From Pomphorhynchus laevis (lineage: Eukaryota; Acanthocephala; Palaeacanthocephala; Echinorhynchida; Pomphorhynchidae), in contig WNNJ02000543.1 of the NCBI GenBank assembly GCA_012934845.2, forward strand, positions 310,001 through 374,000: a stretch of 64,000 bases of DNA, read 5' to 3'. The number at the start of each line of letters is the position of its first letter. Positions within the stretch are counted from its first letter, which is position 1. This document shows positions 43,971-52,570 of this stretch, one piece after another. A program made the position numbers and the translations under genes. The notes beneath the pieces were generated by a model. That model ran no database searches, had not been told where the DNA came from, and worked only from the letters and a program-made list of their open reading frames with translations.

Positions 43971-44619
43971 CAGTTTCATCCAGTACATTTTTTCAAACAG
44001 CAATAATTTTATAGTAACTGTATGATATATTTCTTAATGTTTTTATTTAAATCAACTTTTTCTTTTTCATTTTTATGTTAATTTCTGAAGATGCTAGTAG
44101 TTACTAGCGAAATATCAAAATAATTTTTATTGTCATTCAACTATACCTGATTGTTTCTGGATATTTTAAAATAATTTTATTTATTTTTCAAGTTGAAGTG
44201 ACAAATTTCAATTGATTTTTTATTAATTTGTAATGATCTATAAAGTAATGCAATTCATCAATGATATTGTCGCTAAGTTTTCAGCTTTATTGCAGTCGCG
44301 TATATTTGCAATAATTTTATCGTCAATACTTATCAGGTACTCATAAATAGGAATCTCAAATAAAACACAGGAATTTCAAATAATACTCAAATATCACTCA
44401 AATAACACTCAAATTACACTCAAATTATAAAAAAAGTATACTCAAATTATACTCAAATAATACAGAAATCTCAAATAATACACACGAGTCTCAAATAATA
44501 AACATTAATAAAAAATTATTTCAAGTGTTTAATTTTGTCTATACTAATTTTTGCCAAATTGTTAACGATTATATAGTATTTGGTATTTATCATCCAATAA
44601 AGCAGGTAATATTTTCCGA
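43971..44619 (+). promoter_or_regulatory. 5' flank of SETDB1-like gene 2, with minisatellite
   Basis: AT-rich. From about 44362 to 44510 it has a degenerate array of 10-14 bp units around actcaaat (tcactcaaataa, cactcaaattaca, tactcaaattat, tctcaaataata). The array ends about 110 bp before the start codon. No core promoter motif is recognised with confidence. Confidence 0.4.
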
Positions 44620-47100
44620 ATGTCTCTAACCAATTTAGAAAAGGCAATGAACGGGGATGAAGATACAAATGATGGTGAAATGTCGACATTATCATCTCTC
44701 GTGACAAAACAATTCGTAACAGACATTTGTACTGGACTTTACAAACAAATGTCTGTAAATACTATACAAATGCTTAACAACTTTAAAAGAGATATATGTG
44801 CGGATAAATTGGATCGAGAAGGCAAACATGATTTATTATCACGTATAATTGAGCAATGTAAAAACATGCGGATTGAAACTAGTTCAGGCAACCCGCAAAA
44901 AGAAAAGCACACACATACATTGCTTTTACGACGCCTATTTAATTTAATCAACCAAAGTCAGTACGCAAACTATCTTGAACGGACACAGACATGCATAAAA
45001 AATGATATGATGGAATTTTACAGATTTCTAGAAAAAGAACTAGAGAAATTACAGTACGCCATCTCAAATAGATCTTCGACTGAGCTCGAATGCAAATCAT
45101 GTATAGCACTGATGAATGATAATGTTTGGCACCAAGCCGTATTAATAACGAATATAGACGAATATGATGTCATCGTTCAAGTAGTGGACACCCATTCAAA
45201 GACTGTCACTTCAATGTCAAAAACAAAGGTTGCCCTTGTTGCTATGGACGCGAATATTGGTGACATCGTTCTCAGTCGCGTTAGCAAAACAGGGAGATTT
45301 GAAATTGGAAAAGTAGCGGAAACACCATGCATCAGAAATTCCTATCGTTATTTAATATTTTTTGATCATGATTTCATAGAGTATTGCGCTTCCGATGTTT
45401 ACAGAATACTAAACCAAAATTGTGAAAGTACGGCAGGTACTGATGAGTACAAACACTTCGTTAAACAATACTTTAGAAATTATCCAGACAGACCGATGAT
45501 TCGTCTTCGTAGCGGAGAAAATATACATTTTTTAAGAAATTATTTAGAAAATTCTAATCATGAATGGGTTGAAACTAAAATTATTCGAATAGATTGTTCA
45601 ATGATGTTGTTAAAGTATCAAGATGAAATGGAATGGGTTTTCAGAGGATCACCCCGTTTACAACCCATGCATCGACTATATGCTAAACAAATAAGAGCCA
45701 ATGAAATACCAGACGTGGCGATCGCCAACAACAAAAACAATTTAACTAATCAACAAACAAATGATAACATTTCTCTTCCATTGGCTAAAAAAAGTGGATC
45801 TCAAAGAAGAATGAATGCCGTCAGCAGAGGTGTATTAGTTCATCGACCGATACTATCAAGTAAAAATGCTCATCTAATTAACTTTGGAAAACTCGTTAGA
45901 TCCATGAATGAAATTCCAATGCCTGTTTATAAATTTCATGAATGCACGTATAAGTGCGCTGAGCCCAGAATTACAGCTCTTAAAATTTCGAACCCATACT
46001 TTTTAATTGAACCTGTCGTTTATGGATGGGTAAGACATATGAAAATATCACATGATGGGGAATTGGCTATAGAATACAAAGCACCATGTGGTCGTTCACT
46101 AATATCAATTGAACAAGTAGATCGATTTCTATTCCAAACGAATAACCATCTGTCAATTGATCGATTTTGCTTCGATAGCAAAGTAAGAATCGATGTTAAA
46201 TTTGAATGCAATCCAGTATGGCCAAATCTAATAAAATCGATAGATATCACTCAAGGAAAAGAACGCATTCCTGTTATGTGTGTCAATCAAATAGATAATG
46301 AAGAGCCGGATATTATCGATTATCAGTCACAACCTCTTCCGCTTGACGGAATTCCGATTAATACAGATCCTCAATTTTTAGAAGGATGTGAATGTGAAGA
46401 CGGTTGTCGGGATAAATTAAAATGTTCCTGTTGGCAAAAGACTACGGAAGGCGTAAATACTCTGAGAAAATTGGGATTAACAGATGTACATGACGGTTAC
46501 GAGTTTAAGCGTCTTTCAAAATGCATTAAATCTGGTATATATGAATGCAACGTACGTTGTAAATGTGATTCGAGATGTCGTAATCGTGTAGTTCAAAATG
46601 GTATTGGTGTAGAATTGCAGCTGTTTAAAACTGTCGACAAAGGCTGGGGACTTCGTTCTATCCGTGATTTACCAGCCGGTACTTATATTTGTACATACAC
46701 AGGTCATATTTTAACGGATAAACACACAAATGACCGACAGTATTGTGATCGTTATTTAGCCGATATGGATTTTATTGAATCTCTTGAAGAATTAAAAGGA
46801 ATTCGTGGCAGAAAGTATCGACATCTTTTAGGTGATCGAAAAGTTTACATCCTGGACGGCAAGATAAGTGGCAATATTGGTCGATACTTTAATCACAGTT
46901 GCTCTCCAAACATGTTTGTTCAAAATGTACTGATTAATACTTATGATATGCGATTTCCATTGATCGCATTTTTCACTAATCGATTAGTCAAGTCAGGTGA
47001 AGAACTTTCCTGGGATTACCAATACGACGTTGATTCAGTTCCTGGTCGGGAAATTCTTTGTAAATGTGATTCAAGTCAGTGCCGTGGTAGATTACTTTGA
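44620..47100 (+). CDS. SETDB1-like histone H3K9 methyltransferase, gene 2
   Basis: A single uninterrupted frame of 826 residues with the same domain order as gene 1: Tudor-like repeats about 154-359, MBD-like about 434-509, pre-SET (CECEDGCRDKLKCSCW) from about 589, SET with KGWGLR, NHSCSPN and WDYQYD, and post-SET CKCDSSQC (gene 1: CRCGSRQC). Residues 1-140 match gene 1 only here and there (LERTQTC, FY). From YAISNRSSTELECKSC on, the two proteins are nearly identical until the SET domain, where differences increase again. Both genes keep all catalytic and zinc residues. It acts presumably in nuclear heterochromatin. Flanking DNA is unrelated to that of gene 1 except for nearby repeat D. Confidence 0.9.
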   Translation: MSLTNLEKAMNGDEDTNDGEMSTLSSLVTKQFVTDICTGLYKQMSVNTIQMLNNFKRDICADKLDREGKHDLLSRIIEQCKNMRIETSSGNPQKEKHTHTLLLRRLFNLINQSQYANYLERTQTCIKNDMMEFYRFLEKELEKLQYAISNRSSTELECKSCIALMNDNVWHQAVLITNIDEYDVIVQVVDTHSKTVTSMSKTKVALVAMDANIGDIVLSRVSKTGRFEIGKVAETPCIRNSYRYLIFFDHDFIEYCASDVYRILNQNCESTAGTDEYKHFVKQYFRNYPDRPMIRLRSGENIHFLRNYLENSNHEWVETKIIRIDCSMMLLKYQDEMEWVFRGSPRLQPMHRLYAKQIRANEIPDVAIANNKNNLTNQQTNDNISLPLAKKSGSQRRMNAVSRGVLVHRPILSSKNAHLINFGKLVRSMNEIPMPVYKFHECTYKCAEPRITALKISNPYFLIEPVVYGWVRHMKISHDGELAIEYKAPCGRSLISIEQVDRFLFQTNNHLSIDRFCFDSKVRIDVKFECNPVWPNLIKSIDITQGKERIPVMCVNQIDNEEPDIIDYQSQPLPLDGIPINTDPQFLEGCECEDGCRDKLKCSCWQKTTEGVNTLRKLGLTDVHDGYEFKRLSKCIKSGIYECNVRCKCDSRCRNRVVQNGIGVELQLFKTVDKGWGLRSIRDLPAGTYICTYTGHILTDKHTNDRQYCDRYLADMDFIESLEELKGIRGRKYRHLLGDRKVYILDGKISGNIGRYFNHSCSPNMFVQNVLINTYDMRFPLIAFFTNRLVKSGEELSWDYQYDVDSVPGREILCKCDSSQCRGRLL

Positions 47101-47280
47101 TAATTGTTATAATTTACTAAAACCTCTGTATTTATGTACATTTTTTCAGTTGACATAAATTTGTAATTTCTTGGCTTCGATTTTATTTTTGAATTATAGC
47201 TTGTTGAATTTTATATCAGCTAATCAAACAAAATGTATTTAAAAATATTTCATTAAACAATAAATAAATCTGAATAATAA
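47101..47280. other. 3' flank of SETDB1-like gene 2
   Basis: Short AT-rich stretch with aataaa-type signals near 47259-47265. No other feature is seen before repeat D. Confidence 0.4.
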
Positions 47281-47900
47281 AATCAGCTAAATGAGTCTAC
47301 GTATTTAATATAATTATAAACTGAACAAAACATAATAATGCTAAATCAAAATTTAATAATAATAAATAATTGTTATAAGATTTTATATAATTTAAATCAA
47401 GTTAAAATAAAAAATTGGAATTTCAAATAAACGTCATTTTTACGAATTAACAAATAAATAACAGACGTTGTATTAGAATAAGGATTAGAGGTCATAAGAT
47501 CTACTATGTTTTCATACCTAGTACCGTATTCTAGTATATAATTTATCCATCCACAAAAAGTTTCCGCTAATGATTTAAAATTTATTCTTTATATTATTGT
47601 GTTGATTTATATATTTTACTATTTTCTGCTTGATGTTATTTTTATAGTAACCTAGTTTAAAATATGTATATATTAAATTATTTAAATGATTTTGAAGAAA
47701 TCCGATGATGTTACAAATTGTTGCAATTCTTAAAATTTCATTATTTAATGTATTATATTTTATATTATATGGTATGCATGAATGCTCATGCAAAAATATG
47801 TTTCTTGTAAATTTAAATATGTCATCTTTACGATATAAATTTAAAGTAGTTTTAATTGATGTTAATATAATGCTCATATATACCTTCTTTATCATATATA
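47281..47900 (-). mobile_element. Repeat D copy downstream of SETDB1-like gene 2
   Basis: Terminal block (tagactcatttagctgat on the complement), tail, a shortened and degraded core (47460-47530) and the RT C-terminal ORF. It has the same order and strand as the copy upstream of gene 1. Confidence 0.7.
47575..47895 (-). pseudogene. Penelope-like RT C-terminal fragment (repeat D ORF)
   Basis: 106 residues, about 90 percent identical to the ORF at 11513-11899 over LNLYRKDDIFKFTRN, HEHSCIPYNIKYN, LRIATICNIIGFLQ and FKLGYYKNNIKQKI. The similarity of the protein in two D copies whose non-coding core has diverged (the core is degraded here) suggests the frame was under constraint until fairly recently. 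Confidence 0.5.
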
Positions 47901-47949
47901 CCTTCTTTATATACCTTTTTATTTACCTTATTTTTCTTTTTTTCGTTTG

Positions 47950-48700
47950 ACTTTCGCGCAGTCGTCTTGATCATGGTATCTTATGATGGTCCGATCCCAC
48001 CAGTCGCGGCTATAACTATCAGACAGAATGTACTGTGGTCCACCTCCTTTATTCGCTCTTCATATTTGTTGCGTTTTCGCGTCTCGTGATACTTGAAGCA
48101 AGATAATACGGATTTTAACTGGTATGATGGAGCATTGCTGTTAAAAATAAACGTCAAAATCGTTCGCTCCATCCTGCCGCCAAACAGGCCGCAACATACG
48201 ATATCCAGGCATGCATCTGGTTTTCTTGTAGTTGTGACACGTTGGAAAGGAAATGATTCGGGTTCCGGTTCCAACTGCGGTTCAAGTCCCACCCGATTGC
48301 ATAGAGTCCAGTTGTAGCGAGCAGCTAGAGCATCCTAAACTTTCTCGACGTAAGATGATAGTCCCTGTTGTTCTAGTGGTCGTACTGTAAGCCAGCTGGA
48401 TGCACTCTTTAATGAGCAAACTGTAGGAGTCTATACGTTCCTTATGTACCAAACTCGCTTATTTCATTTAGTTTATCGGTGTAGCGCTTGTTGTTCATGT
48501 CCTTAATGGTATTGGTTGTCATCATCTGCTGCGTATGTCTTTTGACTGGATTTGTAGTATCATCATATGATTTGCACAGCATTTTAGATGCCATATATTG
48601 ATGTTCTGCTTCCTTTACCGAATCCATCATCCCATGACCGCCCATACGTTGTGGAAGAGTATATATTATTAAATACAACGAAAGATCTGGTTTGGTCTAA
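47950..48700 (-). mobile_element. RT-E 3' part: RT tail and PD-(D/E)XK-like region
   Basis: The minus strand has GGHGMMDSVKEAEHQYMASK (near 48640), the block that follows the RT in RT-E, and later CLDIVCCGLFGGRMERTILT (near 48190), SCFKYHETRKRNKYEERIKE and STFCLIVIAATGGIG. These align with ARLDISCYGIFENRTE at 52.16 kb. The Cys/His finger between them is lost. Broken. Confidence 0.65.
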
Positions 48701-48720
48701 TAAAATCAAATTATTGGTGT

Positions 48721-48738
48721 TTTCGATTCCGTCGTCAG
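48721..48738 (-). ncRNA. Second, degenerate hammerhead-like core downstream of the PLE
   Basis: Minus strand CTGACGA (48738-48732), a short stretch cggaatc, then GAAAA. Compared with the core at 48922-48950, it lacks one arm of stem II. The shared form CTGANGA...ggaatcGAAAA and the spacing of about 210 bp suggest the repeated (pseudo-LTR) ends known in PLEs. Confidence 0.35.
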
Positions 48739-48921
48739 AGGTCTGAAGAGATATAGTTAGAATATATTTATAATGAGGTCAAATATTTGTCCAGTATTTG
48801 ACTAATTGATTTGTCTTGTGTTCAATGTAATACTTGGAAACGGAAGGTGCTCGGGGTGAATGTTAAATGATCAAAATTGAAATGGCAAGACGCCCCGCAT
48901 GAGGTAGAAAATTTATTGAAT

Positions 48922-48950
48922 TTTCGATTCCAGTTTGGAATCATCATCAG
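48922..48950 (-). ncRNA. Hammerhead-like core in the PLE 3' end
   Basis: Minus strand: CTGATGA (48950-48944), one T, then a 7-bp stem gattcca/tggaatc with an AAC loop (48942-48926), then GAAA (48925-48922). This is the CUGAUGA-stem II-GAAA core. PLE ends are known to carry hammerhead ribozymes. A plausible stem III follows (aatt...aatt), but stem I and the cleavage triplet are not convincing by eye. Confidence 0.5.
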
Positions 48951-50200
48951 AAATATGAAACAAGTAAAATGTTAAGGATATAAAAAGAAAACACGTAAAA
49001 ACAAAAATGCACATTAGGTAGGTCCTCACGTTGTGCTGCCAGGTCTACGCATGTGTTAGCAAACTTTACAATGAGCTCAATCCCGATTTAGAATTAAACG
49101 GTAGCCATCATTCTCATTTAAGCCCGGCTTCAATTCTTCAATCCAGAGTGACTCGCATATTCGCCTTTCAAATTTTCTTTGGACAGAATAGATAACATTA
49201 ACATTATCAAAATCAATAATGTGTCCTGTACTTAAAGCATGCTGAGCCACAGCTGAGTGGGCAGTAGTACGTAAGGCTGAGCGATGTTCTTTTACTCTAG
49301 TTTTTAAAAACCTACCAGTTTGTCCTATATAAAAGAGAACACAATCAAGGCAGTTTATCTGATAAATTACTCCTTTTATCTCATTGGTCCTTTTTACACT
49401 AGTCATCATTCTAATTGATTTATAAGTGCGTTCATTGTAGATAAGACTAATGGGCAAATTAGACTCCAGTATAAACTTTCTCACCCAATTTTTAACGAGC
49501 TTTGACACCCATCCACACTCTGGTAGTGTCAAAAAACGGGATAACTTATCAGGACCAACGACCGGAATTGAAACATGACTATCCACAACCTTGGTTAATA
49601 TATCAAAAAGCTTACTTTCAGGATATCCCAAATCCTTAAAAGTACAAATTAGTCTATGGAACTCACAATTGCGTTTATACAGGGTGCTACACAGTCTAAT
49701 GGCTCTGAGGCAGAATCCCTTAAAGATTCCTAATTTTGTACGCACACTGTGACTACTAAACTAATGTAGATATAAGTCCGTTTCTGTAGGATTTTGGAAC
49801 ACGTCAGTGGAGAAATCCGATACATTGATCAACAAGTCTAAAAAGCTAAGACAGTTATCATGTTGCCAGGTCACATTTAATTTTATACGAGGATGGTGGG
49901 CATTTAGAAACTCAATAAACCGGGAAGCACTGTCTTTACCTTCTGGCCAAATGACAAAAATATCATCTATGTATCTACGCCAGAAGATTGGTTTTATATT
50001 ATACTCGGTCATTGCAGTTAACTCAAAGTCTTCCATAAATATATCCGCCAATGTGGGACCTAACGGAGAACCCATAGCAACACCCCATATCTGATTGTAC
50101 AAAACCATATCAAACGAGAAGTTTGTGACCGTGGCCAGATTAAAGAAGGACCTGATAAGACTTGCATTAGCATGATCAGACCTTGGTTATTTCAACTTCT

Positions 50201-52570
50201 TTATTGCAGAATCGATGAAATTAATCAAGACAGAGTATGGACACGGCGTGCCAATGGGCCTGGATACTTTAACATGTGGTAAATCAGTGAGACAGATACT
50301 TATTGATAAGCATCCACAACCAGCTGACATACATGAGGAAGCACTAGTCACTCAACCAATAACTGAAATACATGACTTTAACCAAGTTGCTTTCGAGAGT
50401 ATTAACAGATCAAAAATAATTAAGGCTGCTAAGAGAACAAAGGGTAGTGCAGGACCTTCTGGAATGGACGCAAAGGCATGGACCTAAATGCTTTTGAATT
50501 TCGGTACGGAGTCACAACAATTAGCGGACGCTAGCATTGTTTGCTCAAAGAATCGCTAATACGGAAGATTCTGATGAGTCGATCAAAGCTTTCACGACAA
50601 GCCGCCTTATTGCATTAAGTAAGAATCCAGGTGTGCGTCCAATTGGAATAGGTGATGTCTCAAGACGTATCGTATCGAAAGTCATACTTGATGTTGCACG
50701 ACCACAGCTACAACAGATATGCGGTAAAACAGTTTTGTGCTAGTCAGCGCGCAGGTACTGAATGTGTAGTCCATGCCTTACGTGATTTGTTATCGGGTAA
50801 ACCAAACTCGGTGGTCTTGACTATTGATGCAGATAATGCATTTAATCGAATCAACAGGAAAACTGCCCTGGCCAACATGCCACAAATATGCCTAGCCCTA
50901 TCGAATGTTCTGTCAAACCTCCATAGAAACCCGACGTCATTGACAATTGGGAATGAAATCATACTCTTCCAAGAAGGATTCACACAGAGAGATGTTTTAT
51001 CGATGTCTGTTTATGCTGCAGCTACACTTCCTATGATACAAAAGATATCTGCGGAGTATCCTGATGTGCTCCAATGCTGGTATGCTGATGACGGCAATAT
51101 GGTCGGTGATCCTGATACAGTGAAGATGGCGTTTGAACTGCTACGAAAAATTGGACCGTCATATGGTTTCTTCGTTAATCCGGCGAAATGTCGACTATAC
51201 GGAAATGGATGTATAGCTGAAACTCTTCACGCTTTATTTGATGACCTTCAAATTTCTGTTGACATGGATGGCGTGTCTATATTGGGGTCTCCCATTAGAA
51301 AGGATCACATTGTAAAAGAGCATATTCAATCTGATGTACGTTCGTTGATCGAGACAGTTACTCGTCTCACACAGATCGGTCGTTCAGAGCTACATATCGC
51401 TTTCGTTGCTCTCATAAGATCTCTTCAACAAAAATGGATACATATGCAACGATCATGTCATTGCTCAATTGAATGGTTTAAGGCGCTGGCACAATCGATA
51501 AGATCGATGATAACTGAATTAACTGGAATTGACATTGAAACAAATGAAGTTCTATGGAGGGTGTTTAACATGACTTTGAGAGATGGTGGTATCGGCGTTA
51601 AAAACCCTATGCGTTCAGTAGACCAAGAATATAACGCTTCACGTATAGTGTGCGACCCATGTTTAGGAGACGTTACAGGGCTAGATCTAATGAATAATCA
51701 AAACAGATTATGTAAAGAAATTCGTGCTAACCGTTTAAAAGCGGAAAGGATGAATCGCAATGACATTATAAATCAGGTCGACCCTACTCTCAAGAATGCC
51801 ATCGAGCATGCATCAGTATCTGGATCATCTTCGTAGTTGTCAACATACCTAACAAACAGTTATTCTCCCAGAGTAAGTAATAAAGTTTTTCAAGATGCAC
51901 TAGCCACCAGATACGGATTTCTCCATCTCCCATCACCGAAATACTGCCAATGTAATGAACAAAACTCGATATCACACACTTTCTCGTGCCCTTTAGGCGG
52001 CTTGTCATCAATGAGACACGATGCCGTCCGTGATTTTCTAGCGAATAGATTATCCGAATGTTGTCGTAACGTAGCAATCGAGCCAAAACTATCCCCTCTG
52101 TATGATGAAATATGCTTCCAAAATCACGGTACAACTATTGATCGTGAAGCGAGACTTGACATATCATGTTACGGAATCTTTGAAAACAGAACGGAGTGTA
52201 CTTTCCTTGATATCTGCGTGTTCAACGCATAAGCTTCCTCTAACTTCAGTAAGAGTATCGGACCATGCTTCGAATATCATGAACTAAGGAAGAAAAGGAA
52301 GTATCTTGAGAGAGTAAATAGCATAGAGCATGCGTCATTTATAACCGTAGTATTTTCGATGCTCGGTGAGGCGGGCATCTTCCTGTTAAAGAGAATCGCG
52401 GGTTCCCTGGCAAGGAGTCATAACAGCTTCATACAACGATGAAATAACCAGATTACGTAGTGGCATCAGCGTTATCCTTGCAAAGATGACTTCTCGATGT
52501 GTCCGTGGAGCTCGATCAGCTATACATCGTCCTCAAAGGGATTTATGTTTAATCAATGAAGAATAATTTA
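50201..52570 (+). mobile_element. RT-E element, most of the coding region
   Basis: Order: N-terminal block SVRQILIDKHPQPADI and KGSAGPSGMDAKAW (50290-50480), RT (50537-51500), GGIGVKNPMRSVDQEYNAS (near 51590), a Cys/His finger (YCQCNEQNSISHTFSC, near 51940), RHDAVRDFLANRL, and a PD-(D/E)XK-like block. This combination is one I know as a common, poorly named RT family of animal genomes. It has a few frame breaks (near 50487, 50740 and 51836) and a stop after CVFNA, beyond which the frame continues to about 52440. Confidence 0.7.
50537..52232 (+). pseudogene. RT-E reverse transcriptase with C-terminal finger and nuclease-like domain
   Basis: RT blocks: RLIALSKNPGVRPIGIGDV, SQRAGTECVVHAL, LTIDADNAFNRINRK, FTQRDVLSMSVYAAA (PQG/QGD position changed to QRD), and CWYADDGNMVGDP with the catalytic YADD at about 51078. 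The C-terminus has C-x-C...H-x3-C and then E-P-K-L, ARLDISCYG and CTFLDICVFN, where an acidic residue, an LD and a second D fit a PD-(D/E)XK pattern. In this family the nuclease would make the target nick, as in R2-type elements; that is inference. Frame changes and stops make this copy inactive. Confidence 0.65.

Larger units (their letters stand above)
48700..50200 (-). mobile_element. Penelope-like element with GIY-YIG endonuclease, 5' truncated
   Basis: RT palm blocks GVAMGSPLGPTLADIFM and FWRRYIDDIFVIWPEG (near 50070-49950), the post-palm LRAIRLCSTLYKRN and FKDLGYPESKLFDI, then the endonuclease GVIYQINCLDCVLFYIGQTG, with LKTRVKEHRSAL and SLWIEELKPGLNEN up to 49077. This is the full C-terminal order of a canonical PLE. 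At least one stop interrupts the frame. The 3' region (49076-48700) carries two hammerhead-like cores. The 5' RT part is missing; RT-E sequence begins at about 50200. Confidence 0.85.
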
